Under the pieces are notes generated by a model. The model was not told the origin of the DNA. It was given only the letters and a program-made list of their open reading frames with translations, and did not search any database. Positions 8,276 through 17,082 of a stretch of DNA of 64,000 bases are shown here, one piece after another; position 1 is the stretch's first letter; every line of letters starts with the position of its first letter. The stretch is from Polyangiaceae bacterium (GTDB lineage Bacteria; Myxococcota_A; Polyangia; Polyangiales; Polyangiaceae), in the NCBI GenBank assembly GCA_016712345.1, contig JADJRH010000011.1:2728001-2792000 (forward strand), in the 5' to 3' direction. A program made the translations under genes and the position numbers.

Positions 8276-10615
8276 ATGAAAGCAACGCAGCACGGCATTT
8301 CTGAAGGAGAGTCGGAAACAATCGTTCGAAGCGCGCAGAACGACAATGGGGAATCGGTTGCGCTCACTTCGGCGCTTGGCGCCGACTACGTTCTGTCCTG
8401 CTTGAAGATCGAGCCAATGGCACCGACCTTCAAAGCCGCGTTTAGTCCGTACCCCGGCAATGACGAGTTCAAACGTCTGCGGGAGACGAAGTCCGACATA
8501 TTCGTTCACCGGCTGCGCGACAGCCGGATGATTGCCGTGCCCCTTACCGCCGACGCGGGGCTCGCCGACCTTCAGGAGTTGCCGGTGGACCAGTACCTGG
8601 CCGTTGTACGCGCCCTAATTTCTCACCGTCTTCCAATGATACTCCCTGATCTGAAATTGCAGCGCCGACGCGTCGGGCTAGTGCGTATCAACCGCGACGT
8701 GGATCTGCTCGATCAAGTGTTTAGGAAGGCGGCAATTCTCAGATCTGAACGACTGTCAGGGTTTCACAAATATCCTCGCACCATTCTAGGGATTCATGTT
8801 TTGCGGCAGCATGGCATCGAACCCAGCTTGGGTATGACTGTCGAGTTCGGTCAGAGGCACGAAATCGCCCCGAGTGCGAAGCAACTCCTCGACAGAGGAT
8901 TTGACCTGACCGACTGTGTGCTTTTTGACCCTCAAAAAACCGGCATCGATCGTTGGCTCGGCACGGTTCGTGGCGCCAGTGGCAGCTACCTGAAAGTCGA
9001 AACGCGGAGTGGTTTGGTAAATGCCTATCCCGAAAAGTACCAGGTGGAAGCGCGGAAAGACGCCTTTCTGCGACTGATGAGTCAGGATCTTTCGAGGGCA
9101 GAAATGGCTAAACTTGAAGGGGTTGAAGCCCAGATGTTGGCATCCAATTTAGCGGGAGTAAGGTATTTGCGGAGACTCTGCAAATACGCAGAAGAGAAAA
9201 AGAAACATGGAGTTCTGGATGCTGGACTCCACGTGCGATTCCGGTTTTCGGAACTCGTTTCCATCAACAACCGCCGTGGCGTAGATCGTCTGCGCGCCTC
9301 ACCGCTGCGATTCGATCCCGTCGATGAGACCGCCACCCATCCCCGCGCCTGGGAGGGGATCCAAAAATTTGGACCCTTCCGGCGATGTACCCGCGATCCA
9401 CGCGTGCTTGTTGTCTATCCATCGGGCGACGAGTCAAGGGTGCGACGCTTCGTCCATCAGCTGTTTCACTCCCAACCCCAGCGAATCGGCGTCCGGTTCG
9501 GCCAAGGCTTCTTGCAAACCTTTGGGGTTGAGGGCCTGGACCTGAAGAAAGTCAGCGCAAAGCCATTTCGGGGGGTCGAAGCAGACGCCGAAACCTATCT
9601 CAACGCAATACGAGACAGCTGGAGTCCGGAGTGGAAGCCTGACATCGCCCTGATTTTCTTGGGTGAGGGTTCCGACGAAACAGTATCACGAGCGTATTTG
9701 GCCACAAAAGCACAGCTGCTGATGCTGGGAGTGCCCTCCCAGGAGGTTCGTAGTGAAACGGTACGAGCAGGGCCGGTATCACTTCCGTTCATTCTCGAGA
9801 ACATTGCCGTTGCGCTGCACGCAAAACTCGGAGGCATCCCGTGGACGGTGGGCGTGCGCGAGCCCAACGTCCGCGAAATCGTCCTTGGAATGGCTCATGC
9901 CGAAATCGGTGCTCGTTTCGCGCCGAAAAAGAGGTACATGGGCATCACCGCGGTGTTCGCCCACGATGGTTCCTACATTCGAGCGGCCACCTCCGGCAGA
10001 TGCGAGTATGAAGAATATCCCGCTGAGTTGGCGCGGTCAGTGAAAAGCTTACTCGCGCGACTGAAGCGAGACCAAGCCTGGCACCAAGGAGAAGTGGTGC
10101 GGCTGGTCACCCACACTAGAAAACCACTCAAGAATACGGATGTTGCGCTCGTGGTAGAGTCCGCTCTGCGGGAACTCTCGGCGGAGATTTCGTTTCAAGG
10201 CGCGCACCTGACGCTCTCCCGCGCACATCCTTGGCGCGTCATCGAGCCGCAAGCCAGCGGTGCTCCGAAAAGCGAGTGCGTACCCGCTCGCGGAACGTTG
10301 GTCCATCTCGGCCCAGGACAGGTACTCTTGTGCACGAAAGACGGCGGTATGATGTTGCGCGCGACGGATCCGCTGCCGCGCCCGCTCAAGCTGGAGCTTC
10401 ATGGGGGTTCGACCTACCGCCGTATGGTCCCCCTGGCGCAGCAAGTGTTGGATTTTACATCCATGTCTTGGAAGTCAATTCGTCCGATCTCCGAACCGGT
10501 GACGACCTACTATGCCCATTTGATTGCTGACCACCTTAACTGGCTTTCCACCACGAAGGGGTGGTCGGACGAGACTCTTGAGACACAGCTCGCCGGGAGC
10601 TGTTGGTTTTTGTGA
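8276..10615 (+). CDS. Long prokaryotic Argonaute (pAgo), predicted catalytically inactive
   Basis: A 779-residue protein. Residues about 185-270 (LGMTVEFGQRHEIAPSAKQL to YPEKYQVEARKDAFLRLM) match the region before the MID domain in long pAgos with a reduced PAZ. MID is about 375-515. Its guide 5'-phosphate pocket looks intact: Y474, K478, Q489 (LGVPSQE) and K517 (LHAKLGGIPW), the YKQK pattern. PIWI runs from about 515 to the end, closing with FTSMSWKSIRPISEPVTTYY. The catalytic DEDX tetrad is not intact: the first position, normally Asp in a GxD strand, reads GIT (T558), and the usual HRDG loop reads HTRKPLK (K616). I infer guide binding and target recognition without slicing, as in inactive long-B pAgos that signal to a partner effector. 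The stop overlaps the next gene, so the two are translationally coupled. Confidence 0.85.
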   Translation: MKATQHGISEGESETIVRSAQNDNGESVALTSALGADYVLSCLKIEPMAPTFKAAFSPYPGNDEFKRLRETKSDIFVHRLRDSRMIAVPLTADAGLADLQELPVDQYLAVVRALISHRLPMILPDLKLQRRRVGLVRINRDVDLLDQVFRKAAILRSERLSGFHKYPRTILGIHVLRQHGIEPSLGMTVEFGQRHEIAPSAKQLLDRGFDLTDCVLFDPQKTGIDRWLGTVRGASGSYLKVETRSGLVNAYPEKYQVEARKDAFLRLMSQDLSRAEMAKLEGVEAQMLASNLAGVRYLRRLCKYAEEKKKHGVLDAGLHVRFRFSELVSINNRRGVDRLRASPLRFDPVDETATHPRAWEGIQKFGPFRRCTRDPRVLVVYPSGDESRVRRFVHQLFHSQPQRIGVRFGQGFLQTFGVEGLDLKKVSAKPFRGVEADAETYLNAIRDSWSPEWKPDIALIFLGEGSDETVSRAYLATKAQLLMLGVPSQEVRSETVRAGPVSLPFILENIAVALHAKLGGIPWTVGVREPNVREIVLGMAHAEIGARFAPKKRYMGITAVFAHDGSYIRAATSGRCEYEEYPAELARSVKSLLARLKRDQAWHQGEVVRLVTHTRKPLKNTDVALVVESALRELSAEISFQGAHLTLSRAHPWRVIEPQASGAPKSECVPARGTLVHLGPGQVLLCTKDGGMMLRATDPLPRPLKLELHGGSTYRRMVPLAQQVLDFTSMSWKSIRPISEPVTTYYAHLIADHLNWLSTTKGWSDETLETQLAGSCWFL

Positions 10616-11691
10616 TCAATTCAAAATCGGCCTTGCTCGCTGCTGCGGAGAATTTGCGGCAAACCTGCGTTCCTGCCCAGCGCTCGATCGGTGATCTGCA
10701 ACGCAACGCGTTTCTATGGTTGGGTACTTGCGCCGGACTGCCACCTGGGACCGCATCGCTGCAATTGCGCGATTGCGCTGACATTGATCTTGGGAGAGTC
10801 CAGCAAGCGGGCTATTTGGCTGCCTTAGGCTTTGCTCTCTCGGTTTACCGAAACGCGTGCGGATCTCGGGATCTTGTCGGACCGCTCGCGGAGATTCTCC
10901 GGCGTCAGCCAACAACGAAGGAGCAAACAGGGTATGCCGATGATCCGCTGCAGCTGATTGGGCTTTTTCGTCTAGCCACTATCATCGGTGATTTCGGCGC
11001 ATCCAAGACGCTTGAAGCCCGGGTTCGAGCCGGCGTGAAAAGGGATTGCACATGCGCATTGATCGCACTGGCGACGAACCTTTCGCTGGTGCCCAGTGCA
11101 GCGGAGCGTTTGCCGTGGTTTCGAATCGAAGATGCCCCCGAAGTCGCGGTGCTTTCCGCTCATGTTGGCATCAACGTCTTCAACTCACTTTTCCCGGGTC
11201 AAACGAGAGAAGACGCAACGCGTTGCTTCGTCGACTTCATTGAGGTGGAGCGATTCGCTGTGAGTGCGCAACCACGGAGTATGTTGACGCTAACCGCGTT
11301 GGAGGTGATGCTTACTTTCCCGAATGCGCACAGTGATTGCCAACTGGCTGCATGTAACGTTCATCCAAAAGTAGAGATTACTCGGAATGACCAGCGCAAG
11401 AAACTGCACCAGTTCACGAGCCCACCGTGGGAGATTCAAGAAATGCAAGAGCTGGCACGGATACTGACGGAAGCATACCCAATTCCCGAGGCCGAGTACC
11501 TGGCAAAAAAGGCCGGAGTGCGCCTCGAAAACTGGGACAATCGGCAAGCTCCGGCGCAAGCATGGCGAGCGCTCCTTGACGTCACCACGAAGCAGGGAAA
11601 GCTCCAAACACTTCTGCGGGAAGCGCTCAAAGACGACAATGTCCTAGCTTACCACCCACGACTGCAGGCCTTAGGTGACATTTCGTTATAG
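10603..11691 (+). CDS. Argonaute-coupled protein with C-terminal EAD1-like domain
   Basis: The frame opens at a TTG (10603) with GGGAG 5 bases ahead. A GTG at 10612 overlaps the Argonaute stop as GTGA and is the alternative start. The product is about 360 residues with no signal peptide or membrane segment. Residues 1-270 are helical, with several Cys and His, and match nothing I recognise. Residues about 278-358 (EIQEMQELARILTEAYPIPE, then AGVRLENWD, AWRALLDVTTKQGKLQTLLR) have the pattern of EAD1, a death-domain-like adaptor found in bacterial conflict systems. I infer a co-expressed effector or adaptor that links pAgo target recognition to a killing step. No nuclease, TIR, SIR2 or membrane signature is visible, so the effector activity is unknown. 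Confidence 0.75.
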   Translation: MVFVINSKSALLAAAENLRQTCVPAQRSIGDLQRNAFLWLGTCAGLPPGTASLQLRDCADIDLGRVQQAGYLAALGFALSVYRNACGSRDLVGPLAEILRRQPTTKEQTGYADDPLQLIGLFRLATIIGDFGASKTLEARVRAGVKRDCTCALIALATNLSLVPSAAERLPWFRIEDAPEVAVLSAHVGINVFNSLFPGQTREDATRCFVDFIEVERFAVSAQPRSMLTLTALEVMLTFPNAHSDCQLAACNVHPKVEITRNDQRKKLHQFTSPPWEIQEMQELARILTEAYPIPEAEYLAKKAGVRLENWDNRQAPAQAWRALLDVTTKQGKLQTLLREALKDDNVLAYHPRLQALGDISL

Positions 11692-12012
11692 AATGAAAGA
11701 ATGAATGGCGCCGAGTCGCTTTCGTCTGCCGCATCCGATCCACCGTATCCTTGCCCCTGCCAAAGTCCGAAAAGCTCGGGACTTTATTTCGAAAATGTCC
11801 CCTCCCTGAGCGAGCGATTTGGGCGGGGCGGACGGCGCGAAGCGCCGGCCGGGGGTGGGCAATGGAAAGCAACTAGGGATGGGTGACTGTTCGCACCGAG
11901 GCGGTAAGGTTCAACAACGCTCGTCACCCCAAGAACTACGATAGGAGGGTGGGTGACTGCTCGCACCGAGGCGGTAAGGCGAAACGACACGCAGCGCCCC
12001 CAGACGGCAAGT
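11692..12012. repeat. Short direct repeats leading into the 177-bp array
   Basis: The phrase GGGTGACTG(T/C)TCGCACCG followed by AGGCGGTAAGG occurs at about 11880 and 11950 and in a changed form at about 12417. I see no convincing gene. Frames here read through repeats. Confidence 0.5.
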
Positions 12013-12650
12013 GCAAGGAAAGGCGAGGCCGCGGTCCGACCGCCATCAGGTTATCCAGTACAGATCTGACCTGAAAGACAACCACCACGCGCCAGGTCGG
12101 ACCGTAGAAGGCCGAGCCCCAAGTGGCGCGTCGCGTGTCGGCTTGAGCCGAACCGCCGCAGGGCGAGCATGCCACCCACCCGACGCACGAGCAAGGAAAG
12201 GCGAGGCCGCGGTCCGACCGCCATCAGGTTATCCAGTACAGATCTGACCTGAAAGACAACCACCACGCGCCAGGTCGGACCGTAGAAGGCCGAGCCCCAA
12301 GTGGCGCGTCGCGTGTCGGCTTGAACCGCCCCGCCGCAGCGCGACCAGACACCCACCCGACGCACGAGCAAGGAAAGGCGAGGCCGCGCCGATTGGAATG
12401 GCAAGCGAGGACGGATGGGTGACTGGGCGCAGCGAGGCGGGAAGGTTCAACGACGCGCAGCGCCCCCAGACGCCCGTGCGAGGAAAGGCGAAGCCGCGGT
12501 CCGACTGCCATCAGGTTATCCAGTACAGATCTGACCTGAAAGACAACCACCACGCGCCAGGTCGGACCGTAGAAGGCTGAGCCCCAAATGGCGCGTCGCG
12601 CGTCGGCTTGAACCGCCCCGCCGCAGCGCGACCAGACACCCGGTCCCTAC
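12013..12650. repeat. Array of 177-bp repeats with conserved stem-loop arms
   Basis: Copies begin at 12013, 12190 and 12478; a fourth, truncated one begins at 12368 and diverges after about 20 bases. The first two are spaced 177 bp apart. Each full copy has the outer arms CGGTCCGACC and GGTCGGACCG (12032-12041 with 12095-12104 in copy 1; the left arm ends in T in copy 3) and an inner pair CAGGT and ACCTG (12047-12051 with 12069-12073). The 300 bases after the array (12651-12950) contain no gene I can support. Nearly identical peptides on the minus strand are translations of the repeat. Confidence 0.85.
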
Positions 12651-12950
12651 GAGCCCCGCGACCAGTCACCCCATCCCGACGAGCCCCGTCCTGAACCGCC
12701 CCGCCGCAGCGCAACCGATCAACCGTTCCCGACGATGGAACGCAGGTGCAGGTGGCTGTGCCGGCAGTAAGCGTCCAGGTGCAAATTCCAGTCAGGCGGT
12801 TCGTTCGCGCGCGTGAACGGTGAACGGTCTCTGGCAGGCGCGGCGGGACGGCATGTCACTCTCATCTCAACCGCGATCTGCCGGCCGCGGGCGGGGGGAA
12901 GCGCATTTCGTCATACCTTTTTGGAGCTTTGTGTTCTATCTTGGTTGCTC

Positions 12951-13526
12951 ATGGGCCTGCCCGCGCGAGCGTTGCCAACGTTTGAGAGTCTGTATGAACA
13001 GATCCGGGCGCTTCCTGATGGGATAACAGGGGAAATTTTGGAACCTGGAACGTTGCGCACCATGTCGCGTCCAGGGAAAGCGCATCGATGGACCGCACAG
13101 GCGGCACTTCGGAGGCTGGGGCACTTTGATGTTCGCAACGGCGGCACAGGCTGGTGGATTGAGGTGGAGGCCGAGATCCTTTTTCCCCGGGGGCGCCTGG
13201 CTGTTCCTGACCTTTCGGGCTTTCGTGTGGAACACGTTCCAGAATTGCCGGACGAAAATCCGATCGCGATCGTGCCAGACTGGTGCTGCGAGATTTTGTC
13301 GCCCACCACAGCGCGGGATGATCGACGTTTGAAGCTGCCGCTTTACGCCGCAACCGGCGTTCCTTGGGTTTGGTTGGTGGATCCGGAGCTGCGGCTTGTG
13401 GAAGTATTTGAAACGGTCGATGGCAGGCCCGCGCTCACGGCAACGGGGTCGAGCGAGGAGTGCGTGAGGTTGCCGCCATTTGATGGGGAGATTGAGCTTG
13501 CCTCGTGGTGGGTTCACGCGCGCTGA
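12951..13526 (+). CDS. Uma2-family (DUF820) PD-(D/E)XK nuclease-like protein
   Basis: A 191-residue protein starting MGLPARALPTFESLYEQIRA. The frame is open further upstream, but that part lacks family sequence. It shows the Uma2 order: an N-terminal helix, GEILEPGTLRTMSRPGKAHR, the beta core with VPDLSGFR (acidic residue of the PD motif), then WCCEILSPTTARDDRRLKLP (the E...K part), YAATGVPWVWLVDPELRLVE and a final strand pair. Uma2 proteins are abundant in cyanobacteria and some myxobacteria and are presumed nucleases of unknown target. No clear ribosome binding site is visible. It is not evidently in an operon. Confidence 0.85.
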   Translation: MGLPARALPTFESLYEQIRALPDGITGEILEPGTLRTMSRPGKAHRWTAQAALRRLGHFDVRNGGTGWWIEVEAEILFPRGRLAVPDLSGFRVEHVPELPDENPIAIVPDWCCEILSPTTARDDRRLKLPLYAATGVPWVWLVDPELRLVEVFETVDGRPALTATGSSEECVRLPPFDGEIELASWWVHAR

Positions 13527-13597
13527 AGCGGCACGCGAGATGAAATCCGGTTACAAGAGCGTGCGAATCGGCGTACGGTTCGGTTGAGGAGGCGTCC

Positions 13598-14707
13598 GTG
13601 CGCGCGATTACGACCGATATCAAAGTTCTTGTGGGGCGGCTGGGGCCGCTTGTTTCCAAGGCTCTTGAAGGCGCGATCCGGCGCGCCATGGAGGCGCGAA
13701 ACGCGGAGGTGACGCCGGATCACTTGTTGCGCGCGCTGCTCGACTTCGCGGACAGCGACTTGAGCGTGTCGATGGCCGATGCGCGGATTGAGCGCAAAGA
13801 TGTGGTGAGTCGGTTGGATTGGCACCTTGGGCGATTGCCCGGCAATGCCGAAGGCAAGCCGCGTCTTTCGCACGCGATGTGTCTGCTTTTGGAGGACGCC
13901 GGGACGTTGACGAAGGACCGTTTGCGGAGCGGGCACATTGTGGCGTCGGTGTTGGGATCGCCGGGATTGTCGGCCTCCGACATGGCCAAAACGTTGTCGG
14001 CGCTGCCGCGGATCCCGCTCCACCTGCTTTCGTCGAAGGTGGAAGACAAGGGTGAAGTGGGGCGAATCTTGCCGCCGACTCCGGCTGCGCCCACAACGAA
14101 CGCCGCGCCCGCCGCGAAAGTGGAGTTGGCCGCAAAAGCGGAGCCGGCGGTGAAAGCCGAACCGTCGGGGGATGCGCCCAAGCCGGCATCCGCCGCGGCA
14201 AGCGAAGTTGCCAAACCGGCGGCCGGTGCGACGGCACCGGTTTCTCAAGAAAACGAAGAACCAAAGACCGGCGTGAGCGTGAAAATTGGAGCACCGCAAA
14301 GTGCCGCTGTTGAATCCGAAGCACCGCGCGGAAACACCAAACAGCCGATTAATGCCGACGCGATTCGCGCGATGGTGGTGGATCGATTTGTGAGCGAGGA
14401 CGACGGTGGGCTGACGATTCGCGCCGAGGTGGGCACCAAAACAACCACGCTGCGCCTCGATTGGGATCGGCCGGGTCGGGTGATTGTGCTGAAAATCGCT
14501 CTTGTGGGCGAGAGGCCAACGGACGACGTTCGGACGGCGGTGGCCCTTTCGACGCTCAACAATGCCATTCCGCACGGCACTTTCGTTGTGGACGGCGGTC
14601 ACTTGGCGTTCAGGAGCCACGTGTTTCTGGACTCGGAAGGCATGGCTCCCTTGGAAACACTGGCATTCGCCATTCGAATTTGCGAAGAAGCCGCCGAAGC
14701 TGTGTAG
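13598..14707 (+). CDS. Clp-N domain protein with C-terminal YbjN-like domain
   Basis: Starts at a GTG with GAGGAGG 6 bases ahead; 369 residues. Residues about 10-145 form a Clp repeat domain like the N-domain of ClpA/ClpB/ClpV: GPLVSKALEGAIRRAMEARN, EVTPDHLLRALLDFADSDL, LSHAMCLLLEDA. There is no AAA+ module. A linker of about 100 residues rich in Ala, Pro, Lys and Glu follows. Residues about 250-369 look like a YbjN/type III chaperone-like domain (TTTLRLDWDRPGRVIVLKIA, STLNNAIPHGTFVVDGGHLA). I infer a chaperone or adaptor, possibly serving T6SS sheath recycling or a Clp unfoldase; this is inference only. The helicase gene starts 50 bp downstream. Confidence 0.75.
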   Translation: MRAITTDIKVLVGRLGPLVSKALEGAIRRAMEARNAEVTPDHLLRALLDFADSDLSVSMADARIERKDVVSRLDWHLGRLPGNAEGKPRLSHAMCLLLEDAGTLTKDRLRSGHIVASVLGSPGLSASDMAKTLSALPRIPLHLLSSKVEDKGEVGRILPPTPAAPTTNAAPAAKVELAAKAEPAVKAEPSGDAPKPASAAASEVAKPAAGATAPVSQENEEPKTGVSVKIGAPQSAAVESEAPRGNTKQPINADAIRAMVVDRFVSEDDGGLTIRAEVGTKTTTLRLDWDRPGRVIVLKIALVGERPTDDVRTAVALSTLNNAIPHGTFVVDGGHLAFRSHVFLDSEGMAPLETLAFAIRICEEAAEAV

Positions 14708-14757
14708 CCGGACGAATCTCCTACCGCAGCGGCACGGTACCTGCTAAGCCGCACCGC

Positions 14758-16974
14758 GTGACAGAGCCCGACTTGTTCGATGTGCTCGGGCCGGCCCTCG
14801 CGGGCGCGCTCGAAAAACGTGGTTTTACCAGCTTAACTCCGGTCCAAAAAACCGTTCTTGACCCTGCCCTCGCGGACCGCGACCTCCGAATCACCTCGCA
14901 AACCGGGTCGGGAAAAACCGTCGCCATCGGCTTTGCCGTGCGCCATCTCGTGAACCGCGAGGCGAGCAAAATGGGCGGCACCGCGCACCCTTTCGTTGTG
15001 GTTGTGGTCCCCACGCGCGAACTCGCCAAACAGGTGGATGATGAACTCACGTGGCTGTTCGCCGAGGTCGGCGCCACCGTGGTTTCGGTGACGGGCGGCA
15101 CCAGCTCCCGCGATGAACGCCGCGCCCTCGCCCGTGGGCCTCAAATCGTTGTCGGCACGCCGGGGCGCCTGCTCGACCATCTCGACCGCGGCGCCATCGA
15201 CCCAAGCGAGGTCGGGGCGATTGTGCTCGATGAGGCCGATCGGCTTTTGGATCTCGGCTTTCGCGATGAGCTGGATGCGATTTTCGCGCACATGCCCGAA
15301 GAGCGTCGGACGCACCTCGCTTCGGCAACCTTTCCTCGCGAGGTGAAGGCGCTGGGCGATGCGGTCCAACACGAGGCCGCGCTTGTGGAGGGCACGCGCC
15401 TGGGTGAAGCAAATCTCGATATTGAACACGTGCTGCACCTGGTGGACGGTCGCGACAGCCTCGGCGCCGTGGTGAACCTTCTACTCGCCAATCCAGATGA
15501 GCAAATCCTTGTTTTTGCGCGGACGCGGGCCGACGTGGCCGATATGGCCGGCGCCCTTGTGGCCGCGGGGTTTGCGGCCAGTTCGCTTTCGGGCGAAATG
15601 GAACAGCCGCAGCGCGACAGAGCGCTCGCAGCGTTTAAGCGCGGGGATCTTCGTGTTCTTGTGGCGACCGACGTGGCGGCGCGCGGCATCGACGTGCCGG
15701 ACATTGCAAGGGTGATCCACGCGCAGCCGCCCGGCGACGCCGACACGTACACGCATCGGAGCGGGCGCACCGGACGCGCCGGAAACAAGGGCATCAGCTC
15801 CACGCTCGTGCCGCCGTCGATTATGGACCGCGTTCTGCGGCTGTTGCATCGCGCCGGCGTGAAATACCGCTTCGAGAAGATCCCAAGCGCGGAGCAGATT
15901 CGGCGCGCGCAGGACGACCAGTTGATTGCGGAACTCACGCGTGACGACGGCCCGGCGGAAGGTGAAGCGGCAGGAAAAGCAGAAACGCCGAAGATTGACG
16001 CCCGCGCGCGTGGGCTTGCCGAGCGGCTTGTGGCAGCGGGAAACGTGGAGCGCACAATGGCGCGGCTCATCCAGCGTTTTCGGAGAGCGGAAGGCCCGGA
16101 GCCTCAACATGTGCGGCCGATTGAGCCGCCGAGTGAAGTGGCTCGCCCGTCGCGCCGAAGCGTGGGCGCCGCGGATCGGGCGGGGACGCGGCCCACGCGC
16201 GCTGAACGATCAGAACGTTCCGTCGCGAGGCCGCGACGCGAGGATCCGCGCGACCAACCCTTTGGAAGCGAAGAAACACCGGCCTTCGACCGCAGCCGCG
16301 ACTCCCAACGACCCCCGCGCTCCAGCGGCGGACCGCGGGATGCGGCGCGCGGTTGGGCGCTTTTCCAGGTCACTTGGGGAGAAGTGCACGGCGCCGATTC
16401 GCGGCGTTTGCTGGCCATGCTCTGCCGACGCGGCGGGATCGAAAGCGCCGACATCGGGGCGATTCGCGTGGGTAGAACGGTTTCAACGGTGGAAGTCGCC
16501 GCGGACGTGGCAGATCATTTCGCTGAGTTTGCCGGCAAACCCGACACGCGCGACCCGCGCATCAAGATCGGCAGAGCCGCATTGGGCGAGACAAGCCCGG
16601 AGCGTTTCCATTCAGACAGGCCGCCGCCGGGTGATCGACGCGCATCGGAAAGGCCTCCTTTCGAGCCTCGGCGCGCATCGGAAAGGCCGCCTTTCGAGCC
16701 GCGCCACCCTTCGGAGCGACCGACTTTCGAATCGCGCGAGGCCGGTGGAAAAAAGGCTTTTGCGAAAAAACCTTTTGCTCGATCACGGCCTGTGCCCTCT
16801 ATGGGCGATGAAGGGGCGGAGGCGCCTCAAGAGCCTGTCGCTGAAAAGGCAACGCCGCTGAAAGGCAAAAAAGGGAAGCATAAAACGGCACACGAGGCGC
16901 CGAAAAAAGGCTGGGTGAAAAAGCCCGCCTCGGTGAAAAGCCACAGCAGCGCAAAGCGGCGCGCCGCGAGGTAG
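14758..16974 (+). CDS. DEAD-box ATP-dependent RNA helicase
   Basis: Starts at the GTG encoding MTEPDLFDVLGPALAGALEK; 738 residues. Core motifs are in order and intact: Q motif (FTSLTPVQ, 23-30), Walker A (SQTGSGKT, 47-54), PTRELAKQ, TPGRLLDH, DEAD (158-161), SAT (188-190), then VATDVAARGIDVPD and YTHRSGRTGRAG in the second RecA domain. Near the C-terminus is a DbpA-like RNA-binding domain (WALFQVTWGEVHGADSRRLL to IGAIRVGRTVSTVEVA). It is set in basic, low-complexity regions with RASERPPFEPR-type repeats. Such helicases remodel rRNA during ribosome assembly or in the cold. The frame is open upstream over the previous gene, but no family sequence lies there. Confidence 0.92.
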   Translation: MTEPDLFDVLGPALAGALEKRGFTSLTPVQKTVLDPALADRDLRITSQTGSGKTVAIGFAVRHLVNREASKMGGTAHPFVVVVVPTRELAKQVDDELTWLFAEVGATVVSVTGGTSSRDERRALARGPQIVVGTPGRLLDHLDRGAIDPSEVGAIVLDEADRLLDLGFRDELDAIFAHMPEERRTHLASATFPREVKALGDAVQHEAALVEGTRLGEANLDIEHVLHLVDGRDSLGAVVNLLLANPDEQILVFARTRADVADMAGALVAAGFAASSLSGEMEQPQRDRALAAFKRGDLRVLVATDVAARGIDVPDIARVIHAQPPGDADTYTHRSGRTGRAGNKGISSTLVPPSIMDRVLRLLHRAGVKYRFEKIPSAEQIRRAQDDQLIAELTRDDGPAEGEAAGKAETPKIDARARGLAERLVAAGNVERTMARLIQRFRRAEGPEPQHVRPIEPPSEVARPSRRSVGAADRAGTRPTRAERSERSVARPRREDPRDQPFGSEETPAFDRSRDSQRPPRSSGGPRDAARGWALFQVTWGEVHGADSRRLLAMLCRRGGIESADIGAIRVGRTVSTVEVAADVADHFAEFAGKPDTRDPRIKIGRAALGETSPERFHSDRPPPGDRRASERPPFEPRRASERPPFEPRHPSERPTFESREAGGKKAFAKKPFARSRPVPSMGDEGAEAPQEPVAEKATPLKGKKGKHKTAHEAPKKGWVKKPASVKSHSSAKRRAAR

Positions 16975-17082
16975 AACGGCGAGCCGCGCGCCACGGGCGC
17001 TCCTTGTGAACCGCGGCCTCGACGGCGCCCAAAAAGTGCGTTTGGACAACCAACACCGGTGGTATAAACCGAAAAAGCCCCC

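Noticed and set aside
8048..8509. Minus-strand frame across the start of the Argonaute gene
   Set aside because: It overlaps the Argonaute N-terminus in antisense and resembles no family.
12013..12650. CRISPR array
   Set aside because: Units are 177 bp with nearly identical content and no alternation of short repeats and unique spacers.
11936..12714. Several overlapping minus-strand peptides with the same sequence (PTWRVVVVFQVRSVLDNLMA)
   Set aside because: They are translations of the 177-bp repeat, cut at different places; no gene start or family.
13514..14620. Long minus-strand frame
   Set aside because: Arg/His/Gln-rich antisense of the Clp-N protein; typical GC-rich shadow.
14461..14757. 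Upstream extension of the DEAD-box frame
   Set aside because: It overlaps the Clp-N gene and is low-quality coding sequence; the helicase family begins at 14758.
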